Source: Microcaldota archaeon
GTDB taxonomy: Archaea > Micrarchaeota > Micrarchaeia > Micrarchaeales > Micrarchaeaceae
Direction of reading: 5' to 3'
Length of the DNA stretch: 55,985 nucleotides
NCBI GenBank assembly: GCA_021789815.1
Contig: JAJYIZ010000002.1
Span: forward strand, 1 to 55,985
The translations under genes and the position numbers were made by a program. This document shows positions 7,774 through 16,550 of the stretch, piece by piece (positions within the stretch are counted from its first letter, which is position 1; every line of letters starts with the position of its first letter). Below the pieces are notes generated by a model, which saw only the letters and a program-made list of their open reading frames with translations, did no database searches and was not told where the DNA came from.

Positions 7774-8880
7774 CTACTTGTTCTTGATGAATGTTATCGT
7801 GTCCCCCTCTGCGAGAAGATGTTCTGCCCCGACTCTCTGGTTGGAGAACCTGGCGCTCGGCCCTGTTATGAAGGCGCATTTCAGCTCGTCTACTATCTGT
7901 GTGTGGAACTTCTTGGCAGCATCCATGACCGTAGCGCCTTTACCCAGTATCATTGGTGCGGGCCTGTCGTTTCCCACTCTTGCTTTAAGGTATACTGTAA
8001 TTATGTCAAGGTTCGCGTATATGCTCTCGCGCAATTTCTCTAGGTTGGTCCCCTCCGTGGCACTTATTGGTATAACCTCTATGTTGAATTTCCTTGAAAG
8101 CTCCCTTGCCGCCCTTTCGTATTCTTGATCCATATCTATCTTGTTGAGGGCTACTATAGCTCTCATGTATATCGCTTTACCCGATATTAAGGATATAAAC
8201 TCATCTTCGGATGCCTTTCCCCAAATGGAGATTATCGCGTTATGCATTCCCAGGCCCTGGAGTATCTCCTTTATGTCCTCTTCCGGAAGGCCAGACTTGT
8301 TCACTTCTATGCGTATGCCACCGGTGTTCTGCTCCGTAAGCTGAATGTACGGTTTCTTTTTGTTGATGTTTATTTCTAGAGCGTTGAGCTCTTTCATTAG
8401 CTTCTCGAACTGTTGAAGCTGGCCTATCTCTATTACGAATACTATAAGATCAGCTGATTTCGCTGCAGATATGACCATGCGACCTCCGCCCTTGCCTAGG
8501 TGTGCGTCCTCGATAAGACCAGGCATATCGAATACCTGAATGTGAGCGTCTTTGTAGAGCATCGTGCCTGGTATAATTGAAGTAGTTGTGAAGGCGTACT
8601 GAGCTGTCTTTGATCTCGTGTTCGCTATAGCATTTATCAAGGATGACTTCCCTGCGCTTGGGAAGCCGACAAGAGCTACCGTTGCATCACCTGTCTTCTT
8701 TACAAAGAACCCGGTGCCGTGCTTCTTTTTGCTTGCCGTTATTATGTCCTTCTTGACCTGCGCTATTTTGGCGCGCAGCATACCCAAATGCAGGTTTGTA
8801 GCCTTGTTGTACTTCGTTTTTGAGTACTCTTCTTGCAGTTCTCCAAGCTTTTGCGTCAGAGAATCTGTCTTGTCTGTCAT
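7774..8880 (-). CDS. DRG-family GTP-binding protein with TGS domain
   Basis: A 368-residue GTPase of the Obg/DRG group, the archaeal-eukaryotic translation-linked factors that act with ribosomes. Domains: an N-terminal coiled helical region (1-65), the G domain with P-loop GFPSAGKS (72-79), Switch I around TTTSIIPG, G3 'DMPGL' (118-122) followed by the glycine-rich HLGKGGGR typical of DRG, an inserted helical segment, G4 'ALNKID', and a C-terminal TGS domain from about 295 ('VYLKARVGNDRPAPMIL' onward). Length matches the family. A TATA-like TTTATAAAA at 8901-8911 gives a leaderless transcript. Confidence 0.93.
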   Translation of the reverse strand: MTDKTDSLTQKLGELQEEYSKTKYNKATNLHLGMLRAKIAQVKKDIITASKKKHGTGFFVKKTGDATVALVGFPSAGKSSLINAIANTRSKTAQYAFTTTSIIPGTMLYKDAHIQVFDMPGLIEDAHLGKGGGRMVISAAKSADLIVFVIEIGQLQQFEKLMKELNALEININKKKPYIQLTEQNTGGIRIEVNKSGLPEEDIKEILQGLGMHNAIISIWGKASEDEFISLISGKAIYMRAIVALNKIDMDQEYERAARELSRKFNIEVIPISATEGTNLEKLRESIYANLDIITVYLKARVGNDRPAPMILGKGATVMDAAKKFHTQIVDELKCAFITGPSARFSNQRVGAEHLLAEGDTITFIKNK

Positions 8881-8964
8881 TTAATACACACATATTTACT
8901 TTTATAAACTGATATATACAGAAACGACTTTTGTTTACTATCTGTGACATTATCTGAATGCAAT

Positions 8965-8973
8965 CTTAAATAC
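8965..8973 (+). promoter_or_regulatory. TATA-like element of the 14-codon mini-gene
   Basis: CTTAAATAC lies about 35-39 bases before the ATG at 9004, so transcription should start near 8996 and give a leader of about 8 bases. This matches the spacing seen before many other genes in the window. Confidence 0.45.
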
Positions 8974-9003
8974 TTATCATGTAACGCAGTATCAGTGGAT
9001 GTA

Positions 9004-9048
9004 ATGGCAAAGAAAAGAAAGTCACACAAGCGCAAGAGGAAGAGATAG
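9004..9048 (+). CDS. 14-residue strongly basic micro-protein
   Basis: ATG to TAG encodes MAKKRKSHKRKRKR, with 11 Lys/Arg/His-type residues out of 14. It sits alone between the DRG GTPase and SRP54 genes, with a well-placed TATA element upstream and a T-rich tract directly downstream (9061-9089), so it looks like a compact self-contained transcription unit. The sequence resembles the basic tail of tiny ribosomal proteins such as eL41 but is shorter than those I know. It could be a ribosome or nucleic-acid-binding micro-protein; alternatively the unit makes a short non-coding RNA and the frame is chance. Not recognised with certainty. Confidence 0.5.
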   Translation: MAKKRKSHKRKRKR

Positions 9049-9060
9049 TTAGTCTCTTCT

Positions 9061-9089
9061 GTGTTTTTATTTTCTAATTTTTTGTTTTC
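9061..9089 (+). terminator. T-rich tract downstream of the mini-gene
   Basis: Runs of T (TTTTTATTTT then TTTTTTG) follow 13 bases after the mini-gene stop. Oligo-T on the coding strand is the usual archaeal termination signal. The tract also ends just beside the stop codon of srp54 on the other strand. Confidence 0.4.
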
Positions 9090-10385
9090 TCAAGCCATAT
9101 TGGCAAATCTCTTTCTGAACGACCTGTCGTTCTTGAGGGTGTCGAACATCCTTCTCATCTTGTTGAAATCAGAGATTAATTGGTGAACGTCTTTCTCTGT
9201 GACGCCACTGCCTTTTGCTATTCGTTTTATTCTTGTGGGATTGTGCAGTATTCTCTCGTTGCTTCGCTCCTCTTTTGTCATGGATCCTATGATGGCCTTG
9301 TACTTGTTAAGCTTCTCTTCGCCCTGCTCGACAACGTCCTTTGGCAGATCTGATGCTCCCATCATTCCGAATATGTTCTTCAATGGACCCATCTTTCCCA
9401 TTGCCCTGAGCTGTGCATAGAAGGTCTCGAAGTTGAGTTCCTCTGCTTCGACCTCTTCTGGCTTGAGTTGGGCTTCCTTTATGGCGATCTGAACGTTTGA
9501 TACAAGTCCGGCTATATCCGGAACACCTAAAAGAGATCCTATAAACTTCTCTGAATTGTAAGGCTCTATGTTTGAGAGCTTTTCTCCCGTGCCTATGAAC
9601 ATTACTGAAGATTTTGCTGCGTTCGTTGCGCTCAATGCCCCTCCCCCCTTTCCAGAACCATCCATCTTAGTGACTATTACTCCTGTCATGCCTACAGCAT
9701 TATGGAACTGCATTGCCTGACGGCCTGCAACCTGGCCTATGTCTGCGTTTATAACCATTATTCGCTCGTCTGCCTTGAATACATCTGCGACCCTCTTGAG
9801 CTCATTGATAAGCTCGCTGTCTAGAGCGTTCCTTCCGCTAGTGTCGCATATTACTACCTGCTTGTCCTTGAACTTCTCTAGTCCTTCTTTTACAATCTTG
9901 GACGCGTCCTTCTCTCCCTTCTTGCCGAAGAACATCACGTTGGCCTGCTTTGCGAGTGTCTCGAGCTGCTCGTATGCTGCAGGTCTTGCTACGTCGCAGC
10001 ATATCAGTGCTGCACTCAGTCCCCTATCTTGATAGAACTTAGCCAGCTTCGCGGCAGTTGTGGTCTTTCCGGAGCCGTAGAGACCCATAAGTAGTATTCT
10101 TTGCCTCTTCAGCTTCGGTTCATAAGACCTGCCCATCAGCTCTACAAGCCCTTCGTAGACCATGTTTGTTATGTAGTCTCGTGGAGCAAGGCCTGCCGGG
10201 GGTCTGCTCTTGAGGGCCTTGTCTTCTATGCTCTTCGTGAAGTTCAGAACAAGCTCTACCTCTACGTCTGCACCTAAGAGACTCTTCTGAAGTTCTTTGT
10301 TGAACTCCCTGATCGTCTTCGTGTCTATTATTGTGGCGTGCTGCAGCCTTGCTATGGCCTTTCGCAGCCCCTCACCAAGATCCAT
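9090..10385 (-). CDS. srp54: Signal recognition particle 54 kDa protein (SRP54)
   Basis: GTPase that binds signal sequences on nascent chains and delivers ribosomes to the membrane with 7S RNA, SRP19 and FtsY. N domain (1-85) starts MDLGEGLRKAIARL; G domain has the P-loop GLYGSGKTT (101-109), 'CDVARPAAYEQL', 'DTSGR', 'VTKMDGSGKGGGAL' with the TKMD specificity motif; the Met-rich M domain follows from about 300. The frame is open to 10445, but 20 extra residues there are unlike SRP54, and a TATA element at 10417-10425 lies inside them, so the ATG at 10385 is chosen (431 residues, normal length). It diverges from a glycosyltransferase gene. Confidence 0.95.
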   Translation of the reverse strand: MDLGEGLRKAIARLQHATIIDTKTIREFNKELQKSLLGADVEVELVLNFTKSIEDKALKSRPPAGLAPRDYITNMVYEGLVELMGRSYEPKLKRQRILLMGLYGSGKTTTAAKLAKFYQDRGLSAALICCDVARPAAYEQLETLAKQANVMFFGKKGEKDASKIVKEGLEKFKDKQVVICDTSGRNALDSELINELKRVADVFKADERIMVINADIGQVAGRQAMQFHNAVGMTGVIVTKMDGSGKGGGALSATNAAKSSVMFIGTGEKLSNIEPYNSEKFIGSLLGVPDIAGLVSNVQIAIKEAQLKPEEVEAEELNFETFYAQLRAMGKMGPLKNIFGMMGASDLPKDVVEQGEEKLNKYKAIIGSMTKEERSNERILHNPTRIKRIAKGSGVTEKDVHQLISDFNKMRRMFDTLKNDRSFRKRFANMA

Positions 10386-10416
10386 AAAACCAGTAAATAC
10401 TATTCTGGAGAGTCGA

Positions 10417-10425
10417 TATTTATAG
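10417..10425 (-). promoter_or_regulatory. TATA element for srp54
   Basis: On the minus strand CTATAAATA is centred near 10421, putting the transcript start at about 10395, ten bases before the chosen ATG. It lies within the longer open frame and so decides the start. Confidence 0.5.
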
Positions 10426-10453
10426 CTTTTCAGACGTTTTATCATGGAGCGGT

Positions 10454-11587
10454 ATGAAGAGCGTAGACATGGTACTGACGCAGTCGAACCTTACTTTGCT
10501 AGGCGGTGCGGAATTCACTATACTGAAGATAGCGCAGCATTACAATCCTGTGATTTACACCGCGGAATACGACAAGAAGAACACCTATCCGGAGTTCAAA
10601 GAGTTTGATATCAAGATAATAAGTAAGGGCAGTTTCGGAAAGCTATTACCGTACGGTAGGGCTACCCAGGGGCTTGATTATGGCCTTGCCTTCTACAACA
10701 CGAAAATAAAGGAGGATTATGATTTGATAAACGCCCATTTGGGGCCTAGCCACTGGATCAGGAACAAGAACGAAAGGGTTATGTGGCACTGCCATACCCC
10801 TTTGAGGGATATCTATGACCTTTACAGCTTCAGGATGGCGAAGAGACCTGCTCACGTAAGGCCATTCTACAGGCTTGGCGCTAGATTTGTCAGGAATATG
10901 GACCAGCAAGTTGTCAAGAAGATAGAGCTCATAATCACAAACAGCCCCATAACGCTTGCCAGGATAAAGAAATACTACAACAGAAATGCGATAGTTGTGG
11001 GTACTGGCGTTGACTACAAAGACTACGAGAACGATGGCGATGGCAAGTACTTCTTCTATCCATCAAGATACTCTCCGAATAAGCGGCAGGACTACGCCAT
11101 AGAGGCCTTCCGCCTCTTCAAGAAGAGGGTGAAAGGCTACAAACTCGTACTCTGCGGTCCTGTCTCTAACGATCCCTTCTACAAAGAGTACTACGATAAG
11201 ATAGTAGCATTGGCAAAATCTGTTGGGGACGTAACCGTTCTGCCTGCGATTCCACAAAACAAGGTAAAATCACTCTATTCCAAATGCACAGGAGTATTGT
11301 TTACACCCAAAGACGAGGATATAGGGCTCATTCCATTGGAAGCAATGGCGAGCGGCAAGCCGATACTTGCAGTAAATGAGGCAGGTCCGACAGTCACTGT
11401 GAAGAACAAGATCACTGGCTATCTTGTCAATAGCATAGAGGAGCTTTCAAAGAGAATGATAGATGTTGCGACAGACAAGTCACTAGCAGAGAGGCTTGGC
11501 AGAAACGGAAGAAAATGTGCAAAGGAGGAGTGGTCCTGGGACGCATTCTTCAAAAGATACGATGCTGCAATAAAGAGAATAATTTAG
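10454..11587 (+). CDS. GT4-family glycosyltransferase
   Basis: 377 residues, GT-B fold, retaining sugar transferase using a nucleotide sugar at the inner membrane face. The N-terminal acceptor domain begins LGGAEFTILKIAQHY; the C-terminal donor domain shows 'FYPSRYSPNKRQDYAIEAF', a glycine-rich 'LCGP' strand and the E-x7-E-type motif in 'DEDIGLIPLEAMASGKP' near residues 288-300. GGAG six bases before the ATG supports this start. It diverges from srp54 and is not next to other sugar genes, so the product (glycolipid, N-glycan or extracellular polysaccharide) is open. Confidence 0.85.
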   Translation: MKSVDMVLTQSNLTLLGGAEFTILKIAQHYNPVIYTAEYDKKNTYPEFKEFDIKIISKGSFGKLLPYGRATQGLDYGLAFYNTKIKEDYDLINAHLGPSHWIRNKNERVMWHCHTPLRDIYDLYSFRMAKRPAHVRPFYRLGARFVRNMDQQVVKKIELIITNSPITLARIKKYYNRNAIVVGTGVDYKDYENDGDGKYFFYPSRYSPNKRQDYAIEAFRLFKKRVKGYKLVLCGPVSNDPFYKEYYDKIVALAKSVGDVTVLPAIPQNKVKSLYSKCTGVLFTPKDEDIGLIPLEAMASGKPILAVNEAGPTVTVKNKITGYLVNSIEELSKRMIDVATDKSLAERLGRNGRKCAKEEWSWDAFFKRYDAAIKRII

Positions 11588-11600
11588 CTATCGGCAAAAT

Positions 11601-11954
11601 TCATGTTTTTGCAGGCATGGCCTTTGCCTGTGGTGAAGGGCCTATTACATACTTTGATATGACCTTTGCGGCGTAATCCAGTGCTCTCTTTATGTTTGCC
11701 TCTGTGTTTGCACCAGTGCAGATCATCTTGCCGTTCTTGAAGAGTATAATGGAGACGTGCGGATCCGCAATCTTGAATATCGCGCCGGGAAACTGTTCTG
11801 GCTCGTAATCGACTTCCTTGACCTTCTTCGATAATGAATACAGGTCTATCTCTGCATGAAGGTCTGCGCTCACGACTATGTTTTCGATCTTTATGACGGG
11901 ATTAGTTATCATTCCGTCCTTCATCTTCTTTGGCTTGGCTGCCGTGGAAAACAC
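11601..11954 (-). CDS. Single-repeat TBP-like (TATA-binding protein fold) protein
   Basis: Residues 19-100 match one half of the TATA-box binding protein: 'IKIENIVVSADLHAEIDL', 'DYEPEQFPGAIFKI', 'SIILFKNGKMICTGA', then the long helix with 'ANIKRALDYAAKVI'. Both DNA-kinking Phe positions of a TBP repeat are kept (F55 in EQFPG, F72 in ILFKNG). Normal archaeal TBPs have two such repeats in about 180-190 residues; here there is one, then a short Pro/Ala/Lys tail. No second half or frameshift remnant lies on either side. It could work as a homodimer, as a partner of a full TBP, or as a non-DNA-binding relative such as the TBP-like domain of RNase HIII. The GTG start at 11954 is uncertain; TATATAAATA at 11962-11971 would favour the ATG at 11924. 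Confidence 0.75.
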   Translation of the reverse strand: MFSTAAKPKKMKDGMITNPVIKIENIVVSADLHAEIDLYSLSKKVKEVDYEPEQFPGAIFKIADPHVSIILFKNGKMICTGANTEANIKRALDYAAKVISKYVIGPSPQAKAMPAKT

Positions 11955-11961
11955 CTATGTC

Positions 11962-11987
11962 TATTTATATACGAAGATTTAAATAGG
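11962..11987. promoter_or_regulatory. Divergent TATA elements between TBP-like gene and flavoprotein gene
   Basis: Two A/T boxes sit side by side: TATTTATATA (11962-11971) and GATTTAAATAG (11976-11986). The second lies about 26 bases before 12007, five bases ahead of the plus-strand ATG at 12012. Either can serve the minus-strand gene; which one is used decides between the GTG and the ATG start of the TBP-like protein. Confidence 0.4.
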
Positions 11988-12011
11988 ATAAGAATTGCGA
12001 CAGTTGGGAAG

Positions 12012-13103
12012 ATGCAGAAAGAGGTAGCAATTGTCGGCGGAGGGGTCGTAGGCCTTGTCCTTGCAAAGGAGCTCGCAAAGCATGGAGTAGATACCACAGT
12101 TTATGAGGCAAAACGAGAGGTTGGGGAGGGCGCAAACAAGGCCTCTGGCATACTTTCTGTAGAAGGGCTGAAGCAGATTGGCGTAGATTATAGGGCTGCC
12201 ATTCTGAACTCATTGAGCGGCGCTGTTCTCTATGCAGGAAAGCAGAAGCTAACAATAAAATCAAATGAAACGAAGGCATACGTTCTTGACAGAGAGATAT
12301 TTGCGAAAGTATGCGCGAATGAGGCAGAGGATGCCGGAGCAAAGATAATCAGGAATGCCAAAGTTGGAAAGGAAATGCTCGACCAATTTGGAACAGATAA
12401 AATAATCGTAGGCGCAGATGGTGTTGTATCCTCTGTTGCAAACCACTTTGATTTCCCAAAAATAAACAACTTCATACTTACGTATAAGGCCGAATACGAG
12501 AAACCTAACATAAGTGATGTAAACTCGTGCGAACTCTTCTTCTACGACGCACCCAAGAAATTCTTTGGTTGGACAGTTCCACATTCTGATTCCGTGCTAG
12601 AGGTTGGCATAGGCGAATGGATAAGAACAAGGAGGAACAGCTATTCTGTTTTCAGCTCATTTGTAACCAATCCGATTGTGAGCGCAGAACTTGATGGCTC
12701 TAGGCGTGTCTCTGGTCTGGCTAGCATCATACCGCTTGAGGCTAGGAAGAGGACCGTGAAGGGCAACGTGCTGCTTGTCGGGGACGCTGCGGGCCAGGTG
12801 AAGGCCACTACAGGCGGTGGCATAGTCTTCGGCTCTCTCTGCGCCAAGACCGCTGCTGAAGCCATAACGAGCCATATAAAGAAAGGTACGCAGTTATCGC
12901 TCTATGAAAAGATGTGGCGTAGCAGATACGGCCTAGACCTGAAGATGCACAGGATAATTCACGGATACTACTCAGGGATGGGTGCCAGGGGTTCGGCGAT
13001 GCTCTTCAGGCTAGCAAAGCTCTTTGGTGCAGAGAGCTTCCTTAGCGAATACGGGGATATGGATAGGCCGAGCCTCGTTGTGAAGAGACTTTTTATCAGG
13101 TAG
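12012..13103 (+). CDS. Geranylgeranyl reductase-family FAD-dependent oxidoreductase
   Basis: 363 residues. It starts with the FAD-binding motif 'VAIVGGGVVGLVLAKELAKHG' region (GxGxxG at 8-13), ends the Rossmann unit in 'VYEAKREVGE', and has the second FAD motif 'NVLLVGDAAGQVKATTGGG' near 255-273, which is the hallmark of the geranylgeranyl reductase (GGR/ChlP) family. In archaea these flavoenzymes saturate the isoprenoid chains of ether lipids; others oxidise different substrates, so the lipid role is likely but not proved. The open frame reaches back to 11856, but the promoter and homology both place the start at 12012. Confidence 0.82.
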   Translation: MQKEVAIVGGGVVGLVLAKELAKHGVDTTVYEAKREVGEGANKASGILSVEGLKQIGVDYRAAILNSLSGAVLYAGKQKLTIKSNETKAYVLDREIFAKVCANEAEDAGAKIIRNAKVGKEMLDQFGTDKIIVGADGVVSSVANHFDFPKINNFILTYKAEYEKPNISDVNSCELFFYDAPKKFFGWTVPHSDSVLEVGIGEWIRTRRNSYSVFSSFVTNPIVSAELDGSRRVSGLASIIPLEARKRTVKGNVLLVGDAAGQVKATTGGGIVFGSLCAKTAAEAITSHIKKGTQLSLYEKMWRSRYGLDLKMHRIIHGYYSGMGARGSAMLFRLAKLFGAESFLSEYGDMDRPSLVVKRLFIR

Positions 13104-13175
13104 ACACTTCGCTTATCTGCGTGGTTACACAAAAGGAATAAAAGCAACTTGCTTGATAGAACTTTCCAGGAGCCA

Positions 13176-13724
13176 ATGTCATTGAACCCGTCTTTCGTAA
13201 AGGTGGTGGAGAGCATACCCTCTGACGCAGATAGGCTCGGCACCCTGAGCAGCCTTGTAAGGCTTAGGCCCGGACAGTATGCGCTAGTTGAGCTGCCTGG
13301 CTATTCCACTGTTGGAAGCGTGGAAACCTTTGCGAAACGAACGTTTGGGATGGGTATGAACAGGGGATTTACAGCAGATCCGAAGTATGCGGGCTCTGCT
13401 GGGATATTGAGGAGGGAAGATGGAAAGACCTTGGGCTATTTTGCATCTGAAGAGCTTTCGATGGTAACTACGCTCTTTCTGGCGAGACACTATGCGATGG
13501 CGAGGGAGATAATAGCAATGTATGGATCAGATCTACATGCATATCTCATACCAGAGGCGACCTGCGCCAAGTTTGATATAAGGCCTGGAGAGCGTGTTTC
13601 GCTTTTCGTGGACCCAACAGTAAAGCCATCAAGGCTTTTACCTAGAGATAATGACTTCGGGCCTTCTGGGCAGTTTGATGCTCCGGCAAACCCCGTAACA
13701 AACATACCAGAGCTCGGTATCTAG
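13176..13724 (+). CDS. Hypothetical protein
   Basis: 182 residues from the ATG at 13176, which is preceded by CCAGGAGCC, a strong ribosome site (the frame also has a TTG at 13149). The product is soluble, mixed alpha/beta, with 'RPGQYALVELPGYSTVGSV', 'GMGMNRGFTADPKYAG' and a Pro/Asp/Asn-rich C-terminus; no catalytic motif that I recognise. The stop overlaps the end of the convergent nuoN gene by four bases. Real coding is well supported; function unknown. Confidence 0.6.
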   Translation: MSLNPSFVKVVESIPSDADRLGTLSSLVRLRPGQYALVELPGYSTVGSVETFAKRTFGMGMNRGFTADPKYAGSAGILRREDGKTLGYFASEELSMVTTLFLARHYAMAREIIAMYGSDLHAYLIPEATCAKFDIRPGERVSLFVDPTVKPSRLLPRDNDFGPSGQFDAPANPVTNIPELGI

Positions 13725-15139
13725 ATGCCAAGGGCGCTCGCAGCTGCAGAAGCCAGGCTTATCATGCTCTGCGGGTATATCCCGATAATTATCACAAATA
13801 CGATGCTTATGCCCAAAACTATCGCTATGTTCTTATCCAGGTAAAGCCTCTTTGCTTCTTTCCTTTGGAACATCTGGTTGATGACCTTGGCGTAATAATA
13901 GATGGAAATAAAGCTGTTCACTATTCCTATGAAAGCTAGGTATGCCTGGTTTGCGTAGACAGCACTGGAGAATAGAAGGAACTTGCCTGCAAATCCAACC
14001 AATGGAGGTATTCCTGCCATTGAGAGCATGAGAACCGTCAGGCCTATCGCGGCAAAAGAGTTCCTGCCGTAAAGCCCGGAATACTCATCGAGCGTCCTTG
14101 CGTTGTTAGACTCCAGCCAGAAAACTATCGCAAATGCCCCTATTATCATGAACATGTGCGCTATGATGTAGAAGATGCTGGCCTCTATTCCAAGGTGCGT
14201 TGCGGATGCTATTCCTATGAAGATGTATCCTGCCTGCGATATAGATGAATAGGCTAGAAGGCGCTTGACGCTCTTCTGGGCAAGAGCTGCAAGGTTTCCG
14301 AAGAACATAGTAAGCGTAGCGACTATGAGCATTACATGCGAGTATAGTGCAGATCCACCCAAAGAGCCGTAGAAAGCGAATACAGATGCGAGTATCTCCA
14401 GTATTGCTATGAACGCGATCTTCTTGTTTACACCAGCAAGCAGGGCGGTTATGTTGCCCGGGGCGCCTTCGTACACGTCCGGTATCCAGAAGTTGAATGG
14501 AAAACCAGCGCTCTCTACTGATAGGGCAGCAACGAAGAGGACCAAAGATAGCCCGAATAGGAATTTGCCTGCAGGCAGGCTCGCTATCTGCGTGAGCGAA
14601 AGTGCAGAGTCATATGGAAAGAGCAACGCCAGCGCCATTGTGAATATCGCTGTTGCTATTGCACCTAAAAGAAAGAGCTTGAGCGCAGGCTCCACATACT
14701 TCTTGCCGCTTATCAGTATCATGAAGGCTGTGGCAAGGATGACGGTCTCGATTCCGGCCAGTATTGCTATCATTGAATACGCGTACGTGACCAGGAAGGC
14801 GCCGAATGCTACAAAAGAGAGAAGCATGTTGAAGTGCTGCAAGGATTCCGTGTGCTTGTAAGAGATCAGCTCCACCATGAACATTCCAAACGCTAGGAAT
14901 CCGAAGAGAAGGCTTCCGAAGGAATTTACCTGAAGCACATGAATTAGAGGGAATGCAACGCCCGTGTAGGCAATGTATAGCGATGACATAGCCGAGACGG
15001 CAAGCAATGCTGCAGTGAGGATGAACGGCAGTCTGCTCGATTTAGAGAACGTAGATAGTATTCCAGAAATCACGAGCAGAGCTACAGGAATGGCTACAAG
15101 GTATATGACCCATTCCTGGCCGGTAGTGTATGGAATCAA
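13721..15139 (-). CDS. nuoN: NADH-quinone oxidoreductase-type subunit N (antiporter-like)
   Basis: A 472-residue membrane protein with about 14 helices, one of the three Mrp-antiporter-like proton-pumping subunits of complex I. Seen: 'ESAGFPFNFWIPDVYEGAPGN' in the helix-7/8 region, including the family's FHxW/PDxYxGAP-type loop in NuoN form, 'KKIAFIAILEIL', 'KRLLAYSSISQAGYIFIGIA' with the conserved Lys, and 'MLSMAGIPPLVGFAGKF'. Last gene of the nuo block; the start is seven bases after nuoM stops. Confidence 0.92.
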   Translation of the reverse strand: MIPYTTGQEWVIYLVAIPVALLVISGILSTFSKSSRLPFILTAALLAVSAMSSLYIAYTGVAFPLIHVLQVNSFGSLLFGFLAFGMFMVELISYKHTESLQHFNMLLSFVAFGAFLVTYAYSMIAILAGIETVILATAFMILISGKKYVEPALKLFLLGAIATAIFTMALALLFPYDSALSLTQIASLPAGKFLFGLSLVLFVAALSVESAGFPFNFWIPDVYEGAPGNITALLAGVNKKIAFIAILEILASVFAFYGSLGGSALYSHVMLIVATLTMFFGNLAALAQKSVKRLLAYSSISQAGYIFIGIASATHLGIEASIFYIIAHMFMIIGAFAIVFWLESNNARTLDEYSGLYGRNSFAAIGLTVLMLSMAGIPPLVGFAGKFLLFSSAVYANQAYLAFIGIVNSFISIYYYAKVINQMFQRKEAKRLYLDKNIAIVLGISIVFVIIIGIYPQSMISLASAAASALGI

Positions 15140-15146
15140 ATTATCA

Positions 15147-16550
15147 CTATGCGTTTATCAGCTTAAGTAATATGAATGGAAGTATTCCGAAAAGGAATAA
15201 TGCTGAGAGCAAAACAGAGTAACCGATTTTCTGCCTCACCGTTATGAACCCGTCCGCTGAAGTGCGCTCCTTGTTCGCGAAGAAAGATTTGTTTATGACA
15301 AAGTACATGAATGCGCCCATCAGCACGAGCGAGAAGAGCGGCACTATTCCGAAGAGACCGAATGCGCTTATTGCTCCTATGAACATGAATACGTCTGCTA
15401 TGAAGCTTGCTGTTAGCGGCACTCCTGTTATCGCGAATATTCCGATAAGGAATATGTATGCCGTGAGCTTCGCATTGTGCGATATTCCCTTTAGAATGTT
15501 TATGTTCCTGTCGTGGAAGATGTGTTCGACAGCACCAGCTGCAAGGAAGAGCATCGCCACTGCCAACCCGTGGGCAAACATTCCGTAGATTGACCCCGAA
15601 GTTCCAGGAACCGTCAGCGTCGCTATAGCGAACATTATTATCGACATTTCCACTATCGTGGTGTGCGCAACTATCCTCTTTATGTCGGATTGGCGCATTA
15701 TCAGGAACGCGGCATAGAATGCAGATATGGCAGCCAACAGCGCTATGATCCCGGCATAGCTCTTCGCTATCGGCATGGCGAATATTATGAGCATGCCAAA
15801 TCCGCCGAACTTTGTGAGTATTCCTGAGAGGACCATGGATCCCTGTGTCGATGCTTCCGAATGCGCGTCTGGAAGCCACGCGTGGAGCGGGAATATCGGC
15901 ATGTTTATCATGAAGGCAATGAAGAGCAGAAGGAATATCGATTCCTGTATGCCCACAGGCATCGTCGATGTGGATGCGAGCGCAGAGATGCTAAGCGAAT
16001 GCCCTGGTGAATAGAAGTACATAAGCAGTATCGCGAATAGGAGCAGTGCGCTGGCAAATATCTCATAAAGTATGAACTTGTAGGATGCTGTCTTCCTGTT
16101 GGCTGACCCAAGCACGTTTATCATGAAGAACGGGGCTATCACACCTATGTCCCAGAAGATAAAGAAGATGAAGAGATTGCCAGAAAGGAATATCCCCGTA
16201 GCACCTATCTGAAAGAGAACAAGCAGCAAGCTAGCTATTCTTTCTCTGTCCTTCGATATGTTACCGCTAAGGGCAGTTATGAATATGACTATGGATGACA
16301 TTAGAAGCAGTACCAACGACGCAGCGTTGGTCCTTAGGTTGAAGCCGATGTTCAACGATGTAATGTACCCGTAGTTCTCGGAGATGTTGGGGCTACTGCC
16401 CATTATTGCAGTAGCAATTACCGCAAGCGTGAGCGCCAGGCCTGTTATTGAGGATATTGTTGCAATTAAAGAGCTGTATCGCTTAAGCACGCCTATCATA
16501 GCTAGGAAAAGCACAGGCAATGCAACCATAAGCAACAGGAGCGGGATCAC
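15147..16550 (-). CDS. nuoM: NADH-quinone oxidoreductase-type subunit M
   Basis: 467 residues, about 14 membrane helices, second antiporter-like pump of the membrane arm. Family signs are 'FFIFWDIGVIAPFFMI', 'FPLHAWLPDAHSEASTQGSM' with the conserved HxW-PDAH segment, 'LTKFGGFGML', 'DIKRIVAHTTIVEMS' with the Lys in the pumping path, and 'GVPLTASFIADVFMF'. Its ATG overlaps the nuoL stop by four bases. Confidence 0.93.
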   Translation of the reverse strand: MIPLLLLMVALPVLFLAMIGVLKRYSSLIATISSITGLALTLAVIATAIMGSSPNISENYGYITSLNIGFNLRTNAASLVLLLMSSIVIFITALSGNISKDRERIASLLLVLFQIGATGIFLSGNLFIFFIFWDIGVIAPFFMINVLGSANRKTASYKFILYEIFASALLLFAILLMYFYSPGHSLSISALASTSTMPVGIQESIFLLLFIAFMINMPIFPLHAWLPDAHSEASTQGSMVLSGILTKFGGFGMLIIFAMPIAKSYAGIIALLAAISAFYAAFLIMRQSDIKRIVAHTTIVEMSIIMFAIATLTVPGTSGSIYGMFAHGLAVAMLFLAAGAVEHIFHDRNINILKGISHNAKLTAYIFLIGIFAITGVPLTASFIADVFMFIGAISAFGLFGIVPLFSLVLMGAFMYFVINKSFFANKERTSADGFITVRQKIGYSVLLSALFLFGILPFILLKLINA

